64,000 bases of DNA from Phytoseiulus persimilis (Eukaryota; Arthropoda; Arachnida; Mesostigmata; Phytoseiidae), in the NCBI GenBank assembly GCA_037576195.1, contig CM075102.1, positions 49,844,745 to 49,908,744 of the forward strand. Direction: 5' to 3'. Under the pieces are notes generated by a model. The model was given only the letters and a program-made list of their open reading frames with translations. It was not told where the DNA came from and made no database searches. Positions 23,501-34,834 of the stretch are shown here, piece by piece. The first letter of the stretch is position 1. Each line of letters starts with the position of its first letter. The position numbers and the translations under genes were made by a program.

Positions 23501-26500
23501 TCGATTGCGACGGGCTCGCGGAGCAGAAACAAGAGCACTTTCCGTGCAGAAAAAGACTCTGCGGAAAACAGGGCGATTGTTCTCTCCTCCGCTCTTCTTC
23601 GATCGCGGCGCTGCGTCGGTTGGAGAGGCATTCAGTCGCCTGTCATGTTTGGAGCGTGTTCGCTCCTCGATCGGAACATTAAATCATGGCGACTCCACAG
23701 AAAGCTCGGCTCCTGACTGCGCGTTCTGTTTTCAATCGCTTTGCAAGTTTTCTGTTGGGTCTTTCAACTTCCGATATTTGTATTTGAAACATCAGCGAAC
23801 CAACGTGAATGTCATCCAAGTTCACCGCAGCTTCCAACGACCCGCCTGATGTTGCTGTCGCGGAACAAATTCAGAACGTCAGAGTGTGCTTCTAGCGTCG
23901 ACTCGAAGGGGAAGTTTTCTGATCTAATGAGCTGAGGCGTCTTCGCTGCTTTCGGGTAGGTCCCCAACGGCCCCAAGACCTTGACCGGCAATCATTCCGT
24001 CATTCTTGATGCGACAATTTTCCTATTAAGAATGCAGACCGAGTGTTTATACTGCCCGAGTAGGCTAGTAGGGTCCCTCCCGCCTCATTCGCTTGGAAAC
24101 GATCCAGTTTGGTTGTTTCTTTCTAGAAACGTTGATCATGTTCACGGAAACCTCGAGTTTGGTGTTGTCGGGAGCTCGAACAACTACAACAGCAATTCAT
24201 CATGTTTTGGAGGTTGCCCTGCACCAACCTTCCAAAGTTTTCTCTGGCTCCTCTCGAAACTCTTGCTCGACAATATCTTGGCAGGATGGCGGTCGCTGAG
24301 GTTCGTGTCCAAATTCAGCAATGAGTGAGTTCCGAACTCTAAACTCCACACGTGCTCACTGATGAGAACCCAAAACTCGAAAAATTCGAAGAGTCATCAA
24401 TGAGCACTGCAGCGGATTCGAAGACTTCCGCGGCATGTGAACTGGGTCTTTGGCCGGCTCCTTTGACGCCAATACTTGTGAAGCTGATCTGGAATCATCA
24501 TCGTGATCGGCGGCCGGGCGGGAAGAACCAAGGCGGACAAAGCGATTGGTAGAACTGGCGTCAGTATAGCCGACATCGACGCAGTGATGACACAGAGCAA
24601 AAATGTTCGGTTTGTTATCTCAGATCGCATGAAGGGAAGGGTTGACGAACTCGTCATCATCTTGCGCGCATTATCGTCAATCAATCTATCCCCGGTGAAG
24701 AGTATCGCGCACACTTCCATCCGTTGACACCTGGCACGATCTCTACGAAAATCGCAAGTGAAGGGGAACGGGAGACATTCGGCGAGCATCACGAGATCTG
24801 CTCTGGGAACGGTCGGGATTGAAGAATCGCTCGGAACAGCCGAACTTCGAGGTGATCACATCAAGTTCGAGCTTGTAGACTTGGTGTGGTTCCCGGTGAG
24901 ATAGGTGACTCCCTCCGAAAGTTTTGCGCTCTATATGCATCCCGTACCAAAGCTTGAAATCATCGAAATTGGAACATAATTGTCCGCACTACGACGTCGG
25001 CCACGAAGGCGAGAACGGGTCGAGGAAAGACGACTACCGTTTAATGCTCAACGATATAGCCACGCTTCGTGGCGTTTATCTCCGCCCACAGATTTCTTTC
25101 CCTCTTGTCGGTGTAGAGCAAGAGCTGCGTGTCCCATCGCTGCGAAGTTTCCGACGATCCATCGCCGCGATGAAAGACTTGATGAGATGCTCACAGTGCA
25201 AACATCGCCGGTCACATTTTTGATTCTTGTTCTCAACGGCTCCCCATGATTTGTCTCTCACTCTCCCGCCGTTTTGACCGTTATTTCGGATTGTCAGCAG
25301 CCTCTATGGAACACGCAACTCGCCATTGTTCCAGTAACGGGTACCAGCCGTGTCCCCCGAACCTTCTCGTTCTTTTCGTTCATGCCCGTTGACTCGATTC
25401 GGGGCGAGACACCTCCTTTCACGCGCATACATGTTTGAATATCCGCGTTCATTTAACCATTCAACAGCTCCCGTCGACATAAAAACAGGCTGTTAGCACG
25501 AGAAAGCTGATCTTCGACCCACGTGAGCTCCGGATCGAACCCGCTCCGCGCAAAAACGTTCTGAACTCCGGCGATGCGTGGCGAAACGGCTCGTTCGCAA
25601 TGATCGCGAACCACAGTTCGTTGTTGCATCTGCTATCGAGGAAAGCATAGGAAACCATTGAAAATGTAGCTTGAGCCATGCTCCCAATGCTCACAAACTC
25701 GATCTCAACGTGTGTTTGAGATGTCGGAGAGGTTGATGGGGGGTTGTGTAGTCGATTGGCTCCGGATCCTTGACATACTTCACACGGAGTTATTCGGAAA
25801 CCGAAAAGTTTTCTCAAAAGCGCACCTTGAAGATTTATTAGTTCAGGGCTATTCGAACAAATCGTTCTCGGTAAACTGTTTCCGAGGAGTTCTTGCCTTG
25901 TATCTCTATTTTCTTCAAGCGGTAGGAGTGAGTGTATTTTTGTGCTTGCCAACGCACAGTCGGAAGGCGCATAATCTTCACTGTGCCGATTTCGTGAATA
26001 GTTTTCTGAATTGAACCATCGCTCAGTTTACTTACGGTAGACTAGCCTCCACTCAGTGCTGATATGCTTCCCTGATAGATGCTGTCCCGAGAAAATGGGC
26101 ACAGCGTGGGCGGAAGGTTCGATCCCTGCTGTCCAGCCTGCCGCCCAAGCTCCTACTCGGGGAACGATCACCGTGGGCCAAATGCTTGTGCGACCGATGT
26201 CCCCGAAGGTCGCCGTTGGGGAGCGCCTGGGGAGGCGCTGTAGTCCTTATTTCCATCGACCGTGTGCATGGCTTCGACGAGGACAACGAATATACTCTCT
26301 GTCTGGTGCTTCAATAGACACAGCGATAATCTTCCACGTCCTGGCTCTGTCGCTGAAAGTGTGGACGGCAACAGCCCTCCCACAAGAGTTTCGAGTCAAT
26401 ATTCAGATTTCGATTCCTTTTGAGAATCGCCGTAGCTGCTCCGAGCTAGCTGGAATTCCCCCTTATCGAATGCGATAACGGCTGCAGAAGCATCTTCAAG

Positions 26501-26599
26501 CGAAGCGCATTCCCATGAGTCTCATATCGAGACTCGACTGGGTGGCAAAGCCAAGTGTCAACTCAGTCACTCGTAGAGGAGGGAAAGAAGACAAAGTGC

Positions 26600-26603
<4 letters not shown>

Positions 26604-26630
<27 letters not shown>
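26604..26630. repeat. (GAAC)n tetranucleotide microsatellite
   Basis: About six uninterrupted copies of a GAAC/ACGA tetramer lie within the long FGF intron and are followed by a GAGAGAGG tract. A simple repeat with no coding potential seen. Confidence 0.8.
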
Positions 26631-28520
26631 AGAGGAAAAGATGTCACTAGAGCAGCAAGGGCAGACCCACAATTCAATCTGAGACGCCGCCGAGCCTGCA
26701 TTACATCGGGTAGATTTAAGGTTGGAAATATACGAGCGTTTAGTGACGTGACAATTATTTAACGCTTTCGCCCGGAGCAGGGTCCGCGCGCCCGCCCGAA
26801 CGAGGTTGCCAGAGATTCCGGTTATGCGAAGCCGAGAGTTGTAGCCTCCGGACTACTCCCTCTGGGAGGCTTTTTTCTTTATCCGGCACTTTTTAGGACT
26901 TGGAGATCATTCTGAACGATTATAGTCGAAATCGTGAGTTACGCTCCGTGTCTTGCCCTGGCTTCACAGGGGCAAATAGATCTGGAAAGTCTAGCTGCCC
27001 CCGTCAGCACCGAGGAATCGTTTTCGGTCGCGTCGAGAGCCAGACAAGGATTGATTCCAGACAGGAGCAGCCGAATGAAAGCGAATGTTTTGAGCGGACT
27101 GCGTGGTGTCCTTTTGGCGGCATTCCGTCTACGAATCATCTTGGCCTCTCCGGCCATCTATCTGATCGGTGGCTGTCGGATCGTCACAGCATTTCACCAG
27201 TGACTTCATAATGCGGCACCGCACGCTAGTGGGCCTAATCTTAATGGGCATAAAAGCCATAAGTCGCTTACTTACCGTCTGAGATGCCGACGCCGTCTGT
27301 GCCAACAGCGTTCGCTCGCTTTCGCTTCCTTCCTCCCTCCGGCCATAAATGGTTCAGTATGTCGCCACGAGGGGCGTCCAAGTTCATTGGGACCCCAGCC
27401 GATTGACCGACGGATCCCCGGATCGCTACCGACTGGCACTGACTTGAGTGGTCTGTCCTCAACTGATGTCAGCGAAATCATTAATGCTCTTCTAAGATCG
27501 GTGGTGTGATTTACAGCTTTCTATGATAAGCTCGTTCCTCCGAATCCCGGTCGCCGTCGGCCCATGAGATCTCCGACTGGAAATCGGCCCCAGCGCCAAC
27601 ATATATAAATCAATATCTGGCTTTCGTTTCAAACGAATACGGACTCTCCATCCGTGATGGAAGCAAAGCTCGAAAACGCTGTTCAGATTGTTTGTAGTTT
27701 CAAGCTGCCTGGATTTATTTCTTTGGTGGCGTTCGACGCGAACGTGTCCCTTTCGTGGTTTCCGTCCTCTGCCGAAGTGTGGAAGAACCTGATCCGGTTC
27801 TGAGAAAGCGTCCACATCTGTATGACACCATGTTTCAAAATCACTAGGACTCTAGTTTTCTCTCATCAAACCTGATCGATGTTCGGACGTGGATTCGCGG
27901 TGGAGCTAGGCACTGTCCACGAGGAGTAGATCGCAGCGATCCGAAGTTTGTTCTGTTCCGTCTGAAAACTGGAAACAACCGTTCAGGCGAGCCAGGGAGC
28001 ACGTAGTTTAATCGCAAATGTATCAAATGCGGGTGATATTCTGCTGGTTTGCTTATCTCATTCTTATCTATCATGCACAGAGCATCCGCTTCCACAGCTT
28101 CCATACAAACATCGTAAAATGTTACTCTTTCCAATAAAACAACAGAAAAAGGGGTATTCCAAATCGTCCGATGCCGATACCCTGAGCCAAATCGATGAGG
28201 ATGGAAGTCTTATTCATTATTTCACGGAGCGTTCGACGACGCATTGTCCAGCCTTGCAGACACCGGTCAAGCTTTATCTTACTTCAATCCATCACAAAAC
28301 TGCCCCTACAACCTACTGGTGCTCCGGCTCCGTCAAAAAAAAGAAACATTTCGAATGGAATTACGAATCACTGTCTAGAGGCTAGTTGGCTACTGCCTTC
28401 TCACCCCGATCCGTATCGATTCAATGCCGGAAGACTCCTCCAGAATGGGAACCGGAGTATCGCCTGGAGAACGCTCTGGCCTTGTCCGTACATGTCCCGT
28501 CCTCTTCCTGCAAGCTCATC

Positions 28521-28650
28521 GCTTCCCAAGGATGATTTTTCGAGCATGTTGTGAGCAGAACTCATGCCCGAATATCTCAATGCTTCCCAAGGATGATTTT
28601 TCGAGCATGTTGTGAGCAGAACTCATGCCCGAATATCTCAATGCTTCCCA
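28521..28650 (+). repeat. 61-bp perfect tandem duplication upstream of FGF exon
   Basis: Two adjacent 61-bp copies (28521-28581 and 28582-28642) appear identical base for base. They are followed by the first eight bases of a third copy (28643-28650). The unit starts GCTTCCCAAGGATG and ends ATATCTCAAT. It ends about 30 bp before the acceptor of the 104-bp FGF exon. Perfect identity points to a recent duplication, or to an assembly or slippage artefact. Confidence 0.9.
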
Positions 28651-28680
28651 TATAGCTAAACGGAATTTTCCACATTACAG

Positions 28681-28784
28681 CTATCCTAGAGCTGGAACCT
28701 GTCGCTCTGCGTCTCTACAGCATCAAAGGAGTGAAAGCAAGACGGTTCCTGTGCATGGATGCCAAAGGCCGACTCATTGGCATG
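28681..28784 (+). CDS. Fibroblast growth factor, 104-bp core exon
   Basis: This exon continues the FGF core: phase 1 from the first exon joins as G|CT, giving A-I-L-E-L, then VALRLYSIKGVKARRFLCMD and AKGRLIGM. It corresponds to the family segment ILEx-h-S-V-x-x-G-x-V-x-I-K-G-x-x-S-x-x-Y-L-x-M-x-x-x-G-x-L-Y. Its length of 104 bp and phases (1 in, 0 out) match the middle coding exon typical of animal FGF genes. The acceptor is CCACATTACAG and the donor follows GGCATG (gtgagt). The C-terminal exon, which should carry C/F-x-E-x-x-x-x-N-x-Y-x-T-Y, was not found between 28785 and 34800, so the gene is incomplete as described. Confidence 0.88.
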
Positions 28785-31700
28785 GTGAGTTGAATTCTCG
28801 TCTGAGATGATTCGCGGGGGAAGTTTAGCTTGAGCGAACACCGGTCTGCTCCACCCGAGTCTGACTCGCTTGCTGAGTAGTATCTCCGAGAGAGGTAAGC
28901 GCGTAGCGTGGATAACTCCAGTCGAGTTTCTTGACTTTCCGAACCGAGGAGGAATACAAATAAACATTACGGGGGCTCATTCCTGCGTGGTAGCTGAGGG
29001 AGATGATGGTTTAAGCAACAAATTGCTGAGCGAGACATTTCTCAGAGCACAAATCCCAGAGGGGGAGATCCGAAAGTTTGAGCTTGTTGATGTAAACTCG
29101 AATCAGACACAGTCTCAGCGATTCTTGAGAAGGATCTGTTGCTTCAATACAGCAGGCTGTTCGGCATCCCAAACAAATGACTTTGATCGAGGGTTGACCT
29201 GGTGCTTTTCCACGTTTTCAACCGGTGAGACTTGAGTAGGTCTCTGGGAGCTCGTTTGGGAGCGCAGTCAGTTGCTTTCTCGTGGAGAGCCGTCGAGGAA
29301 ACCCGAGGTCGGATGATACACTTCAGCGCGTTTCCTCGAGGACAATCTAATCCGAGCCCGCCAAGGAATGTGCGGAGGGCAGTAAGTTTGATTGATGTAA
29401 GCAGTGAAAGTTGATACTCGGGCTACTTTCTGGTGTTTTGCTGTGAGAACTTATTCTAGGGACTGCGCGCGCGGGCAGTCAGCATCTGATCTAGAAGCGC
29501 TCGTCGAGAGACACGTTCACGATGGGAATCGTTCCATCGTCACCCGTGGTCTGCCAATGAAATGTATCAAAACGAGCTCGCAATTAATTCCTGCGATAGC
29601 ACTGATTGCTCAACGAAATGAACGCAACCGAAAGACGAGAAGACACATCGATCTTGCCACGGCATAGGGCTCTTTCTAGTCGGCCTCGAACTTTTCAAAA
29701 TCGCCGAAATCCGAGCAACAACCAACACGTGATTAGAAGTTTCGAATGCTCATGATCGGAGCCATACTTCAGATCGAGCGACGCAGTGCTCGTCTCGCGC
29801 ACAGGCGGCATTTGAGCTCACATGCAAGAGTGGTTTGCAAGTAGTTCACGCCTCACTCATGTAACTCCCTGTGAGGGCTCCATTAGTCAGTCTAGCTTGC
29901 GCGATGTAGGGAGATCATGAAGTACTCAATATCGACGGCAATCCATGCTTGAGGCATCATCAACCTCATCTACTCCATGAACATGCAGCTCCCCGGAGAA
30001 CATTGACCTTGCCTCATGCTTCTCCGTGACTAATCCCTGCATTGATCCCGATGGGATTTTACAGGAATAAGTTCGGCGGGAGTAGTCTTTCAGAAGTTTC
30101 CTATGGGAGATGTGCATTGCTACGGCTTCGGTGTTTTCGAGCTCCGTTGGCGGCAGCAGATTCTGGGATTGAGAAACTCACCGCCGGCAAAATTCGATCC
30201 CGGTGATGGCGGTTTCAGATGCGTCCACATCCAAGGTGCCGAGATGGCGGAGCCCTCCCGACGCAACGGTCCACTGACCGATATGCACGCGCAACAGTTT
30301 AGGGAGCTTTTGGAGCCTGAATGAAAGCTCTCACCCGGGTTCAGAGCTCTCAAACAACCGGAGAGCCCATTCAGCTTGACGTTGTTCCAAGCAATTTGCC
30401 ATATGCAGAGCTTCGGTAGAGTAAGACAGGTTTCTGCCCAATTCAAAGGCAGGAGCTTGTGACCCAAGGAAGCAACGACTCGCCATTGTTGAGAACGCGT
30501 ATATGACTCAGCACGTGCACGTTTGGTTTAGCGGAAATTGTTTCGATCCGTAGGAGTTCTAGCGACTTGGTTAACGTCCTCGAAGGTCGGTCGGTCGTCA
30601 CAGGGTTCAAGAGACCCGAGCAGCTCTCGTGCCGGGTCCTCGTTCGATTCCAATAGGCCAACGAGGATATCTCTGATCGCATTTGGAGGCCGCGCCGCCT
30701 CCCGGGTCATTTCGAGATCATCGTACCCATGGCGCACTGTCCGCCTAGTATGTCTCTCCGAGTTATTGCCGCCGGAGTCGAATAAGGCTGCCGATCGCAG
30801 CTCCTGAAGCCTTCATCGAAGGTATGAGAACCTTCGTCGTTTTATCGGCTTCTCCCGGATCTAGCTGTTTCGTCTCCATTCGTCTTCACTGGAAGCTCCT
30901 CACAGGGCATGTGAGTTACATCGTCGGAAATGAGATGACAACTTCGAGCGGCTCCGGTTCCTAAGGGCTCGTACCAGTCATTGTTGTATGAGTTCGTTCT
31001 TGCGCCCTCATGTGTGGGGCTCATCGGATTCCTCATAGCTGTCGAGTAGGAGCCAGGAAACGAATCGTACTCGGAATTGCAACTTCTCGTCATCGCGTCA
31101 GCTCAGGGCTTGTGGTCTGGCTCAGCCGCCAGATGCGGCCTCTTAGTTGTTCTCGGGTGATTAATATGGCAGCAAAACTTCAATCCGACTCATCCCATTT
31201 CAGAGGCGGCGCTCGGAAAAATGTCTTTTCCACGCATCTCATCGGCCGAACGGATCGTTGACGTTTTCAACGCTACGAACAACACTGCGCGGAGCCCCGA
31301 TTCGTTGGTTCGTCGCTATCAACAAGAAAGGTGTGGCAAAGAGAGGTCGCAAGGAGACACATAAAGGAACAAACTTCCTACCCCGAGTAGCTCACCGTCA
31401 TCAAGCTCGGGTCTCAAAGTGAAAGAAGAATGGACTCCACGAAGCCGACTAGAAGCCGGCGATACCTCAACGGTAGTCCGGGAACCATACGCAACTAGGG
31501 ACGCGTTCGGGAATCTTTCTTCAGAGCTGTAAACATCAGTCGGTAACTTGGTCGAGCACTTGACAGAAGCGGCACTCTTCGGAGAAACGTTACACCCAGA
31601 CCTCAAGCTAGATTGACTCTGGAACAGAGCGTGGATACGTAGACGACGACACCGACTACTTCCTAGAAATGCCAGTTTAGACTCGTCTCCTCAAGCAGGA

Positions 31701-34700
31701 ATAACTCGCTGTAGAACACCACCCGCTCACGAGCGTGTTGGTTCGTTCAAAGGCGGCAGACCAGACCGTAGTTTCTCCCAGTGAATCGGGCTCTCAGGAC
31801 GCACCTGACCGGATCGCCGTGTCATGTTATGTTAATCATCGCGTTTCAGAGGAAATTTCCGCCACGAAAATGCTCCTTTCTGCTTTCGTTCGACGATTAC
31901 GACGCGGGTATGAATTAATCATTCTCAGAAATCTAAGGGACTCACTCGACCCGTTCTGAGTATCAATCAGATATCTGTGTATAGGTTGTGAAAGCAGCAA
32001 GGATGGAGTTGTTATTATAGGAATGTAAGATACAATCGTGCAAATTGAGGCAATCGATTCCTGTTTCCCTTTTGTTCTCTCATTATCCGCTTCCTCGTTT
32101 CATTGGCATCTGCGGAAGAGAATTCATGAGACGACAGACCCACCTTCTGTAGATCCTGAAGATATTCGCCTGCTAGGTCAGATAGAGGCTCGTTCACTCT
32201 ATTTATGAGACTTTAGGAATTTTTCCACATGGCGTCTTCCATTTCGAATTCATTTACCCTCACGGATAGCTCGTACGTTCCTCCAAGCCAAACACTCTCC
32301 CCTAACTTTCATGTATAAAGAGGCCCTGAATATTTATTGAGCATCAACTAAGATAGTATTCGAACTCGAGTGATGAATCTCTTTTCCTTCAGTACTTATA
32401 AATCGGTGCTCCACGCGGATGAGAGAACCACTGAAGCTTCTATAAGCTCACTGAATCTCTCAGAAAACGTGTTAACTATCCTGTATGTTCTGGCCTTCAC
32501 CTGAACATCGCAATTCGCCACAGGATTAGCAGTAGAGATGTTGCCATCACTCGGGATGCAAAACTCGAGGTTAGAAAGAAACGAGTCATGCCTTGTTTCT
32601 GGACGGAAGAGTTCAGGAGAATCAAACCCAATAAAATATCAATGTATTCCGAAATCATACGAGCCGAGTTTGCGCGTTATTTCTTCTGTTGGAGAATGGA
32701 ACCTTCATTGACAGCGCGCGCATTTTGCTACGAAGGAATTAGGGATCTATAGATGCCGTGCTCATCGATCCTTGAGGGAACATGATGTCAAGAACTGTCT
32801 GCGTCAGATAACTGCTTTCCAAGACCACGCTTAAGTCGATCATCATCGGTCGAATCCGACTGAGACAGCTTTACTTCACATACGGGAGTGCATGCGCGTC
32901 TCCGTCTCTGTCATTTGTGACTCAGTCCCCCGTCGGATTTGAACTCTGTCGCTGAGAATCCAAGGATTATGAATAAATTTGCGGAGTCAACGGAAGGCTG
33001 TAGAGCACTTTCCACGTATCGGGAGAAGCGTCGGAAATGCGAGACCCAGGTAACACCAACAGGTGGCGTCCATGACGGAGATACACAGACATTTTTTTGG
33101 AGCCGGGGACTGAGAAGAGCGCTCAATAGAAAACCTATGAATCGCCAGCAAACACATCCAATGCTCCCTGATCGGGTAGACAACCAGGAAAATGTAGACC
33201 GGTCATAACTCGTGCTTTGTTTCCCGTCAGGGCGGCTCGGACAGTGGATGGAGCATTGGTCAGAACTATCCAGACAAGAGATGGAGAAGGAACTTCTGAC
33301 GAGAACTCGTTCGGGTGATGTCGACGATCGTTTCGGGTAGTACTCTCTGGAAGTGCCTCGTGTCCGGCGCAGATGTTGCTGTGGCATTCTTCGGGCGCAT
33401 GGTATAAAGGCGTGTTTTCCCAATCCCCCTCACTGACGAAATTGTGTCAGGGGAGTTGAACCGGCAGACGGGACCTTCTTCCACACGACCTGCTGTATCG
33501 TCCAGGAATGCATAGGCATCACGCTGAGGGTCCTGAGACATGAGAGAATCTCATCAGCACTCTCAAGCAATCGATGCCAAGGATGCTCAGCGGAAACAAG
33601 GCCATCACGCTGAATCTCCGCGAGGACGGCAGCAACACCTTCCATGTTCAAGTGTGCTCTCGCCGTATCAATCGGAAGTTCGACAGATACGACAGAATGA
33701 GCCTGAAGGAGAACTGCCGCAGTATACACTGCTCAACATACCGCTGCTTCCAATCTACGTGGTCCCAGTCGTGAACCGGACCGAAATGCAACGGCAGCGT
33801 GCTTGCTCTTTCAGGCAACTCTCACTGGGGATCACTTTTGGCCTAAAAGCAGGAAATTCTGAGAATTCCCCCGTTTCAGAAGTTTCGTAATTGTGACTCG
33901 AGCAGATCTCGAAGCCGAAACAGGGATCCAATCTTCGACTGCTCCGACAATATGTATCGCCTTCCCAGGCTGCTTCTACGTTTTCCAATCTCGACCCGAA
34001 TTCAGAAGTATAAGATGAATCATATCAGGCCGAAACCATGGAGGCCTATCACGCCCCGTGCATCGTACGCAGAGAGCAGTAAATTGCGTACGGGATCATC
34101 TGTTTACCTGGGAGGGATGTCGATGCTTCTACAATTCCCAGGCGATCCACTGTCGTCTCCTTGGGGATTGTCGGCTCTCGGTTGCGTATCGCCACTCGAG
34201 AGCAACAGGTAGATCGCATGTCATACTGTGAACGAGCGCACTAACACGGAGATGCAATACTCAGCGTTAAGGTTTGCAGTTGACAACATTCTTTTATTTT
34301 ACCCCACTCAGTACAAAGTGCCTCACCACTCGTGATTGAAAATCTGGTTCTCAAGCCCACACACTCATTTCGGGTCTCGCCTTGTCTTGTTTGTCAACAA
34401 TATGATACACTTACTATAAGCCTTCCGCACTTGATTCCATATACAGTCTTCCTCATTCACGCAGTGTTTGAAAATAACTCCCCACATCTAAAAGTTGGAC
34501 GCAAGGGCCGTTACCGTGTTCATCCAGCAATCCGTGACGTCCGCCCCAGGCTCCATCGGAGATATTACTAATACATGATGTCGTCAAAACTCAAGATACA
34601 AATAAAACTAGTCTTCACGAAAGATCGTGTGAACTTGAAATGACTCCTCTATAGAGACCTGCCCGCCCAGTTTGCCGGGAAGCGCTCGCTTAATGGAGTC

Positions 34701-34834
34701 GCCTACCTGATCGTCCATCGGAGACGTCGTTGCGCAATTTCAAGAAAGTTCCCCGGCGGTCCGTCCGTGTTGAATGCCCACGTGAACATGAAGAAATAAA
34801 TTCACTCTTCGAGAATTTCTTGTCCAAGAAAGTG
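28785..34834. other. No supportable gene; may contain the missing FGF 3' exon
   Basis: Six kilobases with only short, overlapping open frames. I searched by eye on the plus strand for the conserved FGF C-terminal block and did not find a convincing match. Frames near 32960-33200 and 33540-33890 are open on both strands without motifs. The 3' end and polyadenylation region of the minus-strand Nup50 gene should lie just below 34835. Confidence 0.45.

Larger units (their letters stand above)
17578..28680 (+). other. 11.1 kb FGF intron; no supported gene inside
   Basis: The donor after the first FGF exon and the acceptor in CCACATTACAG at 28680 define this intron. It is about one hundred times longer than most introns in the window. 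Inside I see minus-strand open frames of 130-194 codons (20029-20613, 22435-22884, 24397-24792, 25461-25952), but none has a recognisable domain, start context or spliced partner. A short GAAC/ACGA microsatellite lies near 26604-26630, and a 61-bp tandem duplication sits at the 3' end. Such an intron could hold enhancers for the ligand gene; that is inference. Confidence 0.6.

Noticed and set aside
25461..25952. 163-codon minus-strand open frame
   Set aside because: Reads somewhat protein-like but has no recognised domain, no supported start and an overlapping open plus-strand frame. Kept out for lack of evidence.
26845..26885. Hairpin followed by a T run, like a bacterial intrinsic terminator
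   Set aside because: The window is clearly spliced animal DNA; the resemblance is coincidental and has no role in RNA polymerase II termination.
32939..33208. Candidate terminal FGF exon
   Set aside because: The frame has TYREKRRKCE and RALNRKP strings that superficially recall FGF C-termini, but the required aromatic and N-x-Y-x-T-Y positions are absent and splice phase is not consistent.
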